Source: Anisus vortex
Lineage: Eukaryota > Mollusca > Gastropoda > Planorbidae
Length of the DNA stretch: 64,000 nt
Direction of reading: 5' to 3'
NCBI GenBank assembly: GCA_949126835.1
Contig: CASBPS010000062.1
Span: 308,501 to 372,500, forward strand
The position numbers and the translations under genes are program-made. This document shows positions 36,551 to 46,590 of this stretch, piece by piece (the stretch's first letter is position 1; each line of letters begins with the position of its first letter). The notes beneath the pieces were generated by a model. That model ran no database searches. It had not been told where the DNA came from and saw only the letters and a program-made list of their open reading frames with translations.

Positions 36551-38805
36551 GAATAGCAGATTTCTTGTTTTGGCTCCTTTTCTGGCGTAAAACAGCAGAT
36601 TTCTGGCTTTGGCTTTTTTTCTGGCCGTTTAACGACTTGAAAAGAAGATTTGTGGTTTCAGCTTCTCTTTTGGTCGTAACACATCAGATTTGTCGTTTTG
36701 GCTCTCTCCACAAACCGTACAACGACTTGAATAGCAGATTTCTAGTTTTGGCTTCTTTTCTGGCCGTACAAGGACTTAAAAAGCAGATTTGTTGTTTTGG
36801 CTTCTCCACAAACCGTACAACGACTTGACTAGCAGATTTGTGGTAATGGTGCTTCTGTTCTGGCCGTACAATGACTTGATTAGCAGATTTGTGGTTTTGG
36901 CTTCTCTACTGGCCGTACAAAAGCAGATTTGGGGTTTTGGCTTCTCCAGAAACCGTACATCGACTTGAAAAGCAGATTTCTGGTTTTGGATTCTCTTCTG
37001 GCCGTAAAACAGCAGATTTGTGGTTTTAGCTCCTTTTCTGGCCGTACAAAAGCAGATTTGTGGTTTGGCTTTTGGTAAAACGACTTGAATTGCAGATTTC
37101 TAGTTTTGGCTTCTTTTCTGGCCGTAAAAGAGCAGATTTATGGCTTTGGCTCTCTCCACAAACCGTACAACGACTTGAATAGCAGATTTCTAGTTTTGGC
37201 TTCTTTTCCGGCCGTACAAGGACTTAAAAAGCAGATTTGTTGTTTTGGCTTCTCCACAAACCGTACAACGACTTGACTAGCAGATTTGTGGTAATGGTGC
37301 TTCTGTTCTGGCCGTACAACGACTTGAATAGCAGATTTGTGGTTTTGGCTTCTCTTTTCACCGTAATACAGCAGATTTGTGGTTTTGGCTTCTCTACTGG
37401 CCGTACAAAAGCAGATTTGTGGTTTTGGCTTCTCCAGAAACCGTACAACGACTTGAAAAGCAGATTTCTGGTTTTGGCTCCTTTTCTGGCCGTACAAAAG
37501 CAGATTTGTGGTTTTGGCTTTTCCACAATCCGTACAACGACTTGAATAGCAGATTTCTTGTTTTGGCTTCTTTTCTGGCCGTAAAACAGCAGATTTGTGG
37601 TTTTGGCTTTTCTACTGGCCGTACAAAAGCAGATTTGTGGTTTTGGCGTTTCCACAGTCCGTACAACGACTTGAATAGCAGATTTCTTGTTTTGGCTCCT
37701 TTTCTGGCCGTAAAACAGCAGATTTCTGGTTTTGGCTTTTTTTCTGGCCGTACAACGACTTGAAAAGAAGATTTGTGGTTTCAGCTTCTCTTTTGACCGT
37801 AACACAGCAGATTTGTGGTTTTGGCTCTCTCCACAAACCGTACAACGACTTGAATAGCAGATTTCTAGTTTTGGCTTCATTTCTGGCCGTACAAGGACTT
37901 AAAAAGCAGATTTGTTGTTTTGGCTTCTCCACAAACCGTACAACGACTTGACTAGCAGATTTGTGGTAATGGTGCTTCTGTTCTGGCCGTACAATGACTT
38001 GATTAGCAGATTTGTGGTTTTGGCTTCTCTACTGGCCGTACAAAAGCAGATTTGGGGTTTTGGCTTCTCCAGAAACCGTACATCGACTTGAAAAGCAGAT
38101 TTCTGGTTTTGGATTCTCTTTTGGCCGTAAAACAGCAGATTTGTGGTTTTAGCTCCTTTTCTGGCCGTACAAAAGCAGATTTGTGGTTTGGCTTTTGGTA
38201 CAACGACTTGAATTGCAAATTTCTTGTTTTGGCTTCTTTTCTTTTGGCCGTAAAACAGCAGATTTATGGCTTTGGTACTCTCCACAAACCGTACAACGAC
38301 TTGAATAGCAGATTTCTAGTTTTGGCTTCTTTTCCGGCCGTACAAGGACTTAAAAAGCAGATTTGTTGTTTTTGGCTTCTCCACAAACCGTACAACGACT
38401 TGACTAGCAGATTTGTGGTAATGGTGCTTCTGTTCTGGCCGTACAACGACTTGAATAGCAGATTTGTGGTTTTGGCTTCTCTTTTCGCCGTAATACAGCA
38501 GATTTGTGGTTTTGGCTTCTCTACTGGCCGTACAAAAGCAGATTTGTGGTTTTGGCTTCTCCAGAAACCGTACAACGACTTGAAAAGCAGATTTCTGGTT
38601 TTTGCTTCTTTTTTGGCCGTAAAACAGCAGATTTGTGGTTTTGGCTCATTTTCTGGCCGTACAAAAGCAGATTTGTGGTTTTGGCTTTTGGTACAACGAC
38701 TTGATAAGCAGATTTCTTGTTTTGGCTTCTTTTCTGGCAGTAAAACAGCAGATTTATGGTTTTGGCTCTCTCCACAAACCGTACAACGACTTGAATAGCA
38801 GATTT
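36551..38805 (+). repeat. Satellite segment adjoining the LINE on its 5' side
   Basis: This segment contains two copies of the TACATCGACTTG group about 1.1 kb apart, at 36.9-37.1 kb and 38.0-38.2 kb. The last unit is cut at ...GCAGATTT (38798-38805). The part from about 37190 to 37960 is nearly the same as the satellite immediately 3' of the LINE (offset 5337). Confidence 0.85.
38802..38805 (+). repeat. Possible 4-bp target-site duplication, left copy (ATTT)
   Basis: ATTT ends the satellite before the element, and ATTT (42523-42526) lies between the element tail and resumed satellite. Because the tail is itself (ATT)n, the right copy may simply be tail plus one T. The duplication is therefore uncertain. 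Confidence 0.4.
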
Positions 38806-39183
38806 GTTTTGTTATGTGTTGCGCCAACAGGCAGCAGTGTGTTTTTGAGTTCTCTACTTGGAGTGTTTTATATGTTTATATGTCTTCTATTTTCACTTTA
38901 GAGTGTTAATTTTTATACCAGTGGATTCGTGGAAATTTTCTCTTGACAATAGTGTAATTTTTTTAGTGTTTCTGGATAAGTCTAATGAGTGATGACTTAA
39001 TTTACCTTCTAATTAATCTATTAATACTGTAAAACAGGACTGAGCTTTTTCATTAAACTGGTCTCAACTGGTCTGAATGTTTACCCGTTCCGCTCCAGTA
39101 AACCGGTGTTTACAAACATTTCTGACGACACACTATTTCTATTGTGTGTTGTATTTATTTTGATCTTTCTAAGTACTTTTAAA
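38806..39183 (+). other. LINE 5' leader region
   Basis: This is unique AT-rich sequence between the satellite and the first ATG of the long frame. It has no reading frame of useful length, so no ORF1 is present. The long frame is open back to a TAA at 39022-39024, but no ATG lies between that stop and 39184. Two copies of ACTGGTCT lie 10 bp apart at 39057-39064 and 39067-39074. LINEs of this group need an internal promoter downstream of their 5' end. None can be recognised here by motif, and if the copy is 5'-truncated none may be present. Confidence 0.7.
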
Positions 39184-42100
39184 ATGAATCAAAGCTTTCT
39201 ACGTAGTATTGGGAAAATATGCTCGGATCGCCATACCCGTGTCGATAACAAAGTTTTTCAAATGATTCGTTGTCTTGGCATAGGGCGTCGACCACCAACG
39301 AGACGCGGGACTAGGGCTGGACGTCTTCATCGCATCACACCTGTAATCCCCGATGTTAACGAACAAGTCACCTACCATCATGATGTGCCTATTTCTGTAA
39401 GCTCGCCCCAAACGTCTACCAGGCACCATCGTTCCCATCACGCCCATTTTTCTTGTTGTCTTTCACTCCAAAAACACATAAAGATTATGCACCTAAATGC
39501 TCAGTCATGCGGCAACAAGACCCTCGAGCTGGCCGAGACAATAGTGGACGATAATTTCGATATAGTGCTCTTGAGTGAAACATGGTTCAGGGAGGAAGGT
39601 GACGAGCCTAGGATTTCCGAATTGACACCAAAAGGCTTTATATCGCTGAATATTCCTCGCCTGATAGGCAAAGGTGGAGGTTTAATCGTAATATACAAAG
39701 ATTGTCTAATTAAAAATGTAACTACCCATCCAAACCGTGCATCATTCATAACCTTTGACATGTGCGAAGTCCGACTAAACCTCAGCGGTAGAACGATAAC
39801 TATCGTCTTCCTCTACCGACCACCACCGAGCAAGAAAAATAAACTGACACCCAGTAAGTTTATTAAAGAATTTCAAGATCTGTTAGATCTTTATATTTAT
39901 ACCAGAGACCTCTTTGTTATCGGTGATGTCAACCTACATTTCGACAGTAGCAAAGAAATATATGTGGAGAAGTTAAGGAAAGCCCTCCTGGATCGAAATC
40001 TGGAACAGACTGTGTCTGTCCCTACACATGTTAAGGGTCATACCCTTGATTGGATAATAACAAACGCACGTGATCTCATAAATGACCTTAACGTGATCGA
40101 TCGGGGAATCTCTGATCACTTCCTCATATCCGTTGAGCTATGCCTATTAAAGCCTAAAAAGCAGTTGAGGAAAGTCAAATCCAGAAAGATGAAAGACATT
40201 AACATTTCTAATTTTAGGTCTGATATTAGTGCCTTGTTGCGGCAGTCAGGTTCGACGGATTTATACACTCACTATATCACCTGCCTAAGAAAGCTGCTAG
40301 ACATTCATGCTCCTCTGACAACCCGATTAGTCTCCGATCGATTATCGGCTCCATGGATGTCAAATGAGATCAAGGTAGCGAAAAAGCTGCGCCGTCAGGC
40401 TGAGAGAAAATACAAGCAAACCGGTCTAACAGTGCACCGACACTTGTATACACAAAAGAAAAACCATGTCAATCGTCTCATTCGAGATGCTAAGACAATG
40501 CATCTTCGCAATAAGATTGAGAGCGCGGACTCATCTCGGGTGCTGTTTAAAATAACTACAGAGATGTTGGGTGGTGCAGGTAAACCTGTACTACCATGTT
40601 TCATTCCCCCTGCCGACCTCCCTGACTCCTTTAATCAATTTTTCACAGACAGGATCAAGAAAATTAGGGAAGACCTAGACTATCAAACAAGCCTGCTCCA
40701 CAATGATCCAGTCTTCCAGGGTTCTCACCTCAGTGAGTTTCACTCAGTATCTGAAGCTTCTGTTATGGAAATTATTAGTAAGATGCCTAAAACGTCTTGC
40801 GAACTCGATCCCATCCCTGTCTCCCTCTTCAATGTTTGTATCAACGAACTAATACCTTCGATCACTACGATGATGAATGCTTCATTAGCTTCAGGTATTG
40901 TGCCTCAATCAATGAAAAATGCACTGGTTAAGCCCCTCTTAAAGAAGCCTAGCCTCGATCCTGAGTGCTTAAAAAACTATCGGCCTGTATCCAACCTTCC
41001 ATTCCTTTCGAAAGTCTTGGAGCGCATTGTGCTAAAACAGTTATTGCCTCACTTGGAGCAGCATAGCCTCTTGGAGAAGTTTCAGTCCGCCTATCGAAAG
41101 AGTCATAGCACGGAGACGGCATTGGTCAAGGTTGTCAACGACCTACTATGCACATCGGACACGGGTCATGTGTCTATTCTGGCAATGCTCGACCTGTCTG
41201 CCGCTTTTGACACTCTTGACCATGAGATCCTGATTGACAGGCTTGCAACCACTTTTGGCTGCTCAGGCTGTGTTCTTCGTTGGTTTAGGTCATACCTGTC
41301 TGAGCGCACTCAAAGTGTTGCTATAGATGAGTTCCTCTCGGCACCTTCAACGCTGAAATATGGAGTGCCCCAAGGATCTGTTCTAGGACCAGTGATGTTT
41401 GCAATGTACGTGTATCCACTCGGCCAGGTCATCAAGCCGTTCGAAATTTCGTATCACTTCTACGCCGATGACACGCAACTGTACGATCATGCGGTCCCTC
41501 TTGATGCCCCTAGACTCGCTGCAAAGGTCAGTAGTGCAATCGCCAACGTCTATTCGTGGTCGGGGAGAAATGGGCTTAAAATGAATGAGGAAAAAACAGA
41601 GATAATCCGAATTGGAACCAAGAGAAATTTAGTCAAATTCACCGGTTCAGAATCCATCACCGTGATAAACTGCCAGGTGCCTTTTGTTAACAAAGTGAAG
41701 AATCTTGGTGTTTTACTGGATCCCACGCTGTCTTTCGACCAACATATATCTCATATGTGCAGATGTCTATATCTACAGTTGCGTAGACTGGGCCAAATAC
41801 GTCCCTATATGTCCACTGACTCTGCAAAGACACTGGCAGTCGCTATGATACTTTCCCGTATCGACTATTGTAACTCCCTGCTAGTCGGCCTGCCCGAAGA
41901 CAAAATCGCCAGGCTACAGAGAATACAGACCAGTACTGCGCGCTTGGTCATGCGCAAATCAAGGCGAGACTCGGGAACCGCCCTTCTTCGCTCGCTCCAT
42001 TGGCTCCCCGTGAAAGCCAGAATTGAGTATAAAGTGGCGCTACTTTGCCATCAGTGCATTTTTAATAACGAGTTTCCGTCCTATCTCAAAGAACTCATCA

Positions 42101-42312
42101 CACCATATGTCCCTCAAAGAACACTTCGTTCTGCCAACTCATCGCTTCTGGAAGAGCCCCGTTTCTCTCTGACGACCGTTGGCCTTAGAGCCTTCTCAGT
42201 ATACGGTCCGAAGGTGTGGAATCTACTTCCCATTCAACTCAGACAAACAAGCTCCATTGATTCCTTCAAAAAGAACTTAAAAACTCATTATTTCAATATT
42301 TATCTTAATTAA
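39184..42312 (+). CDS. LINE endonuclease-reverse transcriptase (ORF2-type protein, 1042 aa)
   Basis: The encoded protein would copy its own RNA into nicked chromosomal DNA (target-primed reverse transcription) in the nucleus. Residues 1 to about 95 are basic and of unknown role. An apurinic/apyrimidinic-endonuclease-like domain spans about 100-315. It has LNAQS (N105), LSETW (E132), YRPPP (211-215), GDVN (D248, N250), LDW (D289) and SDH (D311, H312). A basic linker follows. The reverse transcriptase spans about 520-840, with LDLSAAFD (first Asp, D670), PQGS (729-732) and YADD (760-763). The region after about 938, starting LHWLPV, is the conserved CR1/L2-type C-terminus. There is no RNase H domain and no clear zinc knuckle. 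The frame has no stop or frameshift and all the listed catalytic residues are present. I chose the ATG at 39184 because it is the first in frame after the stop at 39022 and has A at -3. A GTG at 39106 is open in frame, but a eukaryotic start there is unlikely. The length fits an ORF2 of this group. Activity is possible but not shown. Confidence 0.93.
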   Translation: MNQSFLRSIGKICSDRHTRVDNKVFQMIRCLGIGRRPPTRRGTRAGRLHRITPVIPDVNEQVTYHHDVPISVSSPQTSTRHHRSHHAHFSCCLSLQKHIKIMHLNAQSCGNKTLELAETIVDDNFDIVLLSETWFREEGDEPRISELTPKGFISLNIPRLIGKGGGLIVIYKDCLIKNVTTHPNRASFITFDMCEVRLNLSGRTITIVFLYRPPPSKKNKLTPSKFIKEFQDLLDLYIYTRDLFVIGDVNLHFDSSKEIYVEKLRKALLDRNLEQTVSVPTHVKGHTLDWIITNARDLINDLNVIDRGISDHFLISVELCLLKPKKQLRKVKSRKMKDINISNFRSDISALLRQSGSTDLYTHYITCLRKLLDIHAPLTTRLVSDRLSAPWMSNEIKVAKKLRRQAERKYKQTGLTVHRHLYTQKKNHVNRLIRDAKTMHLRNKIESADSSRVLFKITTEMLGGAGKPVLPCFIPPADLPDSFNQFFTDRIKKIREDLDYQTSLLHNDPVFQGSHLSEFHSVSEASVMEIISKMPKTSCELDPIPVSLFNVCINELIPSITTMMNASLASGIVPQSMKNALVKPLLKKPSLDPECLKNYRPVSNLPFLSKVLERIVLKQLLPHLEQHSLLEKFQSAYRKSHSTETALVKVVNDLLCTSDTGHVSILAMLDLSAAFDTLDHEILIDRLATTFGCSGCVLRWFRSYLSERTQSVAIDEFLSAPSTLKYGVPQGSVLGPVMFAMYVYPLGQVIKPFEISYHFYADDTQLYDHAVPLDAPRLAAKVSSAIANVYSWSGRNGLKMNEEKTEIIRIGTKRNLVKFTGSESITVINCQVPFVNKVKNLGVLLDPTLSFDQHISHMCRCLYLQLRRLGQIRPYMSTDSAKTLAVAMILSRIDYCNSLLVGLPEDKIARLQRIQTSTARLVMRKSRRDSGTALLRSLHWLPVKARIEYKVALLCHQCIFNNEFPSYLKELITPYVPQRTLRSANSSLLEEPRFSLTTVGLRAFSVYGPKVWNLLPIQLRQTSSIDSFKKNLKTHYFNIYLN

Positions 42313-42513
42313 CATGCTTTGAGCCCTACTGTCTTACTTATATGTTAGGTCGGTTATCTTGTTTTGGTTTGATTTGTTCCATGTTTGTAAAGTTTTGAAT
42401 CATTATTTAGTTTTTTTTATCTCTTAGCCTATATATTGTATCTGTGTTCTGAGTTGTATGTTAAATGCGCTCTGAGCTTGCATTATGCTTGTTGGTAGCG
42501 CTATACAAATGTC
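42313..42513 (+). other. LINE 3' untranslated region
   Basis: About 200 bp of AT-rich sequence follow the TAA stop. The last part contains GCGCT (42467-42471) and AGCGC (42497-42501), followed by CTATACAAATGTC and the tail. In CR1/L2-group elements the 3' end is the part recognised by the reverse transcriptase. Here that role is inferred. Confidence 0.75.
42467..42501 (+). other. Potential hairpin at the LINE 3' end
   Basis: GCGCT and AGCGC are perfect complements separated by 25 bases, so a 5-bp GC-rich stem with a large loop could form in the RNA just upstream of the tail. The stem is short. The inference rests on its position and on similar 3' structures in related elements. Confidence 0.45.
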
Positions 42514-42525
42514 ATTATTATTATT
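42514..42525 (+). repeat. LINE (ATT)4 tail
   Basis: Four ATT units end the element, followed by one T and then satellite CTAGTTTTGG. Simple-repeat tails instead of poly(A) are usual for the CR1/L2 group. Confidence 0.8.
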
Positions 42526-42526
42526 T
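42523..42526 (+). repeat. Possible 4-bp target-site duplication, right copy (ATTT)
   Basis: This copy matches 38802-38805 but overlaps the ATT tail, so it cannot be separated from tail sequence. Confidence 0.4.
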
Positions 42527-43290
42527 CTAGTTTTGGCTTCTTTTCTGGCCGTACAAGGACTTAAAAAGCAGATTTGTTGTTTTGGCTTCTCCACAAACCG
42601 TACAACGACTTGACTAGCAGATTTGTGGTAATGGTGCTTCTGTTCTGGCCGTACAACGACTTGAATAGCAGATTTGTGGTTTTAGCTTCTCTTTTCGCCG
42701 TAATATAGCAGATTTGTGGTTTTGGCTTCTCTACTGGCCGTACAAAAGCAGATTTGTGGTTTTGGCTTCTCCAGAAACCGTACAACGACTTGAAAAGCAG
42801 ATTTCTGGTTTTGGCTCCTTTTCTGGTCGTACAAAAGCAGATTTGTCGTTTTGGCTTTTCCACAATCCGTACAACGACTTGAATAGCAGATTTCTTGTTT
42901 TGGCTTCTTTTCTGGCCGTAAAACAGCAGATTTGTGGTTTTGGCTTTTCTACTGGCCGTACAAAAGCAGATTTGTGGTTTTGGCGTTTCCACAGTCCGTA
43001 CAACGACTTGAATAGCAGATTTCTTGTTTTGGCTCCTTTTCTGGCCGTAAAACAGCAGATTTCTGGTTTTGGCTTTTTTTCTGGCCGTACAACGACTTGA
43101 AAAGAAGATTTGTGGTTTCAGCTTCTCTTTTGGCCGTAACACAGCAGATTTGTGGTTTTGGCTCTCTCCACAAACCGTACAACGACTTGAATAGCAGATT
43201 TCTAGTTTTGGCTTCTTTTCTGGCCGTACAAGGACTTAAAAAGCAGATTTGTTGTTTTGGCTTCTCCACAAACCGTACAACGACTTGACT
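42527..43290 (+). repeat. Satellite segment 3' of the LINE, copy of about 37190-37953
   Basis: Landmarks match at a constant offset of 5337 bp (37237 to 42574, 37377 to 42714, 37760 to 43097 and 37899 to 43236). With the 3721-bp interruption removed, this is a 1616-bp higher-order repeat period. The LINE therefore sits inside a pre-existing repeat unit. Confidence 0.85.
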
Positions 43291-44459
43291 AGCAGATCTG
43301 TGGTAATGGTGCTTCTGTTCTGGCCGTACAACGCCTTGAATAGCAGATTTGTGGTTTTGGCTTCTCTTTTCGCCGTAATACAGCAGATTTGTGGTTTTGG
43401 CTTCTCTACTGGCCGTACAAAAGCAGATTTGTGGTTTTGGCTTCTCCAGAAACCGTACAACGACTTGAAAAGCAGATTTCTGGTTTTTGCTTCTCTTTTG
43501 GCCGTAAAACAGCAGATTTGTGGTTTTGGCTCTTTTTCTGGCCGTACAAAAGCAGATTTGTGGTTTTGGCTTCTCCAGAAACCGTACAACGACTTGAAAA
43601 GCAGATTTCTGGTTTTGGCTCCTTTTCTGGCCGTACAAAAGCAGATTTGTGGTTTTGGCTTTTCCACAATCCGTACAACGACTTGAAAAGCAGATTTCTT
43701 GTTTTTGCTTCTCTTTTGGCCGTAAAACAGCAGATTTGTGGTTTTGGCTTCTCTACTGGCCGTACAAAAGCAGATTTGTGGTTTTGGCTTCTCCAGAAAC
43801 CGTACATCGACTTGAAAAGCAGATTTCTGGTTTTTGGCTTCTCTTTTGGCTGTAAAACAGCAGATTTGTGGTTTTGGCTTCTTTTCTGGCCGTAAAACAG
43901 CAGATTTATGGTTTTGGCTCTCTCCACAAACCGTACAACGACTTGAATAGCAGATTTCTAGTTTTGGCTTCTTTTCCGGCCGTACAACGACTTGAAAAGA
44001 AGATTTGTGGTTTTAGCTTCTCTTTTGGCCGTAACACAGGAGATTTATGGTTTTGGCTCTCTCCACAAACCGTACAACGACTTGAATAGCAGATTTCTAG
44101 TTTTGGCTTCTTTTCTGGCCGTACAAGGACTTGAAAAGCAGATTTGTTGTTTTGGCTTCTCCTTAAACCGTAAAACGACTTGACTAGCAGATTTGTGGTA
44201 ATGGTGCTTCTGTTCTGGCCGTACAACGACTTGAATAGCAGATTTGTGGTTTTGGCTTCTCTTTTCGCCGTAATACAGCAGATTTGTGTTTTTGGCTTCT
44301 CTACTGGCCGTACAAAAGCAGATTTGTGGTTTTGGCTTCTCCAGAAACCGTACAACGACTTGAAAAGCAGATTTCTGGTTTTGGTTCCTTTTCTGGCCGT
44401 ACAAAAGCAGATTTGTGGTTTTCGCTTTTCCACAATCCGTACAACGACTTGAATAGCAG

Positions 44460-45790
44460 ATTTCTTGTTTTGGCTTTTTTTCTGGCCGTACAACGACTTG
44501 AAAAGAAGATTTGTGGTTTTAGCTTCTCTTTTGGCCGTAACACAGCAGATTTATGGTTTTGGCTCTCTCCACAAACCGTACAACGACTTGAATAGCAGAT
44601 TTCTTGTTTTGGCTTCTTTTCTGGCCGTACAACGACTTAAAAAGCAGATTTGTGGTTTTGGCTTCTCCACAAACCGTACAACGACTTGACAAGCAGATTT
44701 GTGGTAATGGCGCTTCTGTTCTGGCCGTAGAACGACTTGAATAGCAGATTTGTGGTTTTGGCTTTTCTTTTCGCCGTGATACAGCAGATTTGTGGTTTTG
44801 GCTTCTCTACTGGCCGTACAAAAGCAGATTTGTGGTTTTGGCTTCTCCAGAAACCGTACAACGACTTGAAAAGCAGATTTCTGGTTTTGGCTCCTTTTCT
44901 GGCCGTACAAAAGCAGATTTGTGTTTTTGGCTTTTTCACAATCCGTAAAACGACTTGAATAGCAGATTTCTGGTTTTGGCTTCTTTTCTGGCCGTACAAC
45001 GACTTGAAAAGAAGATTTGTGGTTTTAGCTTCTCTTTTGGCCGTAACACAGCAGATTTATGGTCTTAGCTCTCTCCACAAACCGTACAACGACTTGAATA
45101 GCAGATTTCTAGTTTTGGCTTCTTTTCTGGCCGTACAAGGACTTAAAAAGCAGATTTGTGGTTTTGGCTTCTCCAGAAACCGTACAACGACTTGAAAAGC
45201 TGATTTCTGGTTTTGGCTCCTTTTCTGGCCGTACAAAAGCAAATTTGTGGTTTTAGCTTTTCCACAATCCGTACAACGACTTGAATAGCAGATTTCTTGT
45301 TTTGGCTTTTTTTCTGGCCGTAAAACAGCAGATTTATGGTTTTGGCTCTCTCCACAAACCGTACAACGACTTGAATAGCAGATTTCTAGTTTTGGCTTCT
45401 TTTCTGGCCGTACAAGGACTTAAAAAGCAGATTTGTTGTTTTGGCTACTCCACAAACCGTACAACGACTTGACTAGCAGATTTGTGGTAATGGTGCTTCT
45501 GTTCTGGCCGTACGACGACTTGAATAGCAGATTTGTGGTTTTGGCTTCTCTTTTCGCCGTAATACAGCAGATTTGTGGTTTTGGCTTCTCTACTTGCCGT
45601 ACAAAAGCAGATTTGTGGTTTTGGCTTTAGCAGAAACCGTACAACGACTTGAAAAGCAGATTTCTGGTTTTGGCTCCTTTTCTGGCCGTACAAAAGCAGA
45701 TTTCTGGTTTTGGCTTTTCCACAATCCGTACAACGACTTGAATAGCAGATTTCTTGTTTTGGCTTCTTTTCTGGCCGTAAAACAGCAGAT
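44460..45790 (+). repeat. Higher-order repeat, first of a pair 3038 bp apart
   Basis: Landmarks at 44465, 44551, 45004, 45057, 45281 and 45573 recur 3038 bp later. The copies share GGTCTTAGCTC, GTAGAACGACTTG and GCCGTGATACAG variants. They diverge near 45790 against 48828. Confidence 0.85.
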
Positions 45791-46287
45791 TTCTGGTTTT
45801 GGCTTTTTTTCTGGCCGTACAACGACTTGAAAAGAAGATTTGTGGTTTCATCTTCTCTTTTAGCCGTAACACAGCAGATTTGTGGTTTTGGCTCTCTCCA
45901 CAAACCGTACAACGACTTGAATAGCAGATTTCAAGTTTTGGCTTCTTTTCTTGCCGTACAAGGACTTAAAAAGCAGATTTGTTGTTTTGGCTTCTCCACA
46001 AACCGTACAACGACTTGACTAGCAGATGTGTGGTAATGGTGCTTCTGTTCTGGCCGTACAACGACTTGAAAAGAAGATTTGTGGTTTCATCTTCTCTTTT
46101 AGCCGTAACACAGCAGATTTGTGGTTTTGGCTTCTCTTTTCGCCGTAATACAGCAGATTTGTGGTTTTGGCTTCTCTACTGGCCGTACAAAAGCAGATTT
46201 GTGGTTTTGGCTTCTCCAGAAACCGTACAACGACTTGAATAGCAGATTTCTTATTTTGGCTTCTTTTCTGGCCGTAAAACAGCAGAT

Positions 46288-46590
46288 TTATGGTTTTGGC
46301 TCTCTCCACAAACCGTACAACGACTTGAATAGCAGATTTCTAGTTTTGGCTTCTTTTCTGGCCGTACAAGGACTTAAAAAGTTGATTTGTTGTTTTGGCT
46401 TCTCCACAAACCGTACAACGACTTGACTAGCAGATTTGTGGTAATGGTGCTTCTGTTCTGGCCGTACAACGACTTGAATAGCAGATTTGTGGTTTTGGCT
46501 TCTCTTTTCGCCGTAATACAGCAGATATTTAGTTTTGGCTTCTCTACTGGCCGTACAAAAGCAGATTGGTGGTTTTGGCTTCTCCAGAAA
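46288..46590 (+). repeat. Right-array block repeated at about 54329
   Basis: Landmarks at 46288, 46374 and 46387 recur 8041 bp later, including the AAAAAGTTGATTTG variant. Just after it lies the only CGTACG monomer of the right array (46591), followed by monomers in the same order as the left HORs. Confidence 0.75.

Larger units (their letters stand above)
1..38805. repeat. Satellite DNA array, left part
   Basis: The whole stretch is head-to-tail copies of a short monomer, all in the same orientation. Each begins near CCGTAC and runs through GCAGATTT to GTTTTGGCTTCT. Monomers are mostly 49 bp (long form) or 40-41 bp (short form). The array starts before base 1 and ends at the LINE junction. 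I found no host gene, RNA gene or other inserted element in it. Large blocks recur with few changes, which shows higher-order repeat structure on top of the monomer period. The plus strand is T- and G-rich and the minus strand A- and C-rich. I do not recognise the family. Satellites of this kind are typical of heterochromatin (pericentromeric, subtelomeric or interstitial), but the sequence does not say which. Confidence 0.97.
38806..42522 (+). mobile_element. CR1/L2-type non-LTR retrotransposon (LINE)
   Basis: A 3.7-kb unique segment interrupts one satellite monomer. It holds a 378-bp leader, one long intact reading frame with endonuclease and reverse transcriptase domains, a short 3' UTR and an (ATT)n tail. 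It has no long terminal repeats, no integrase and no RNase H motif. The order EN-RT, the YADD box and the conserved C-terminal LHWLPV region place it in the CR1/L2 group of LINEs. I cannot choose between the CR1 and L2 clades with certainty. The GCGCTATACAAATG motif just before the tail resembles the 3' ends of many L2-related elements. The element lies in the plus orientation. The satellite on the two sides joins as ...GCAGATTT and CTAGTTTTGG..., the usual uninterrupted monomer sequence, so little or no target DNA was lost. No second copy is in the window. Confidence 0.93.

Noticed and set aside
1..38805. Many open reading frames of 60-425 codons on both strands across the satellite
   Set aside because: They are translations of the repeat in all phases, overlap each other on both strands, start and end at monomer variants, and show no domain. 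They are repeat artefacts, not genes.
38635..38901. Reading frame crossing the satellite-LINE junction
   Set aside because: It is a chance fusion of satellite codons with the LINE leader that ends at a TAG at 38899. No functional meaning is supported.
39106..39183. N-terminal extension of the LINE protein from a GTG at 39106
   Set aside because: The first in-frame ATG is at 39184 with a suitable A at -3. A GTG start is a bacterial convention and is unlikely in this eukaryotic element.
40395..40604. Minus-strand and alternate-frame open frames inside the LINE (for example 39199-39447, 40395-40604 and 41399-41584)
   Set aside because: They lie inside the conserved endonuclease-reverse transcriptase frame and have no recognisable domain. 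They are shadows of it.
38806..42522. LTR retrotransposon or endogenous retrovirus
   Set aside because: There are no terminal repeats, protease, integrase or RNase H. The endonuclease-RT order and ATT tail are those of a non-LTR LINE.
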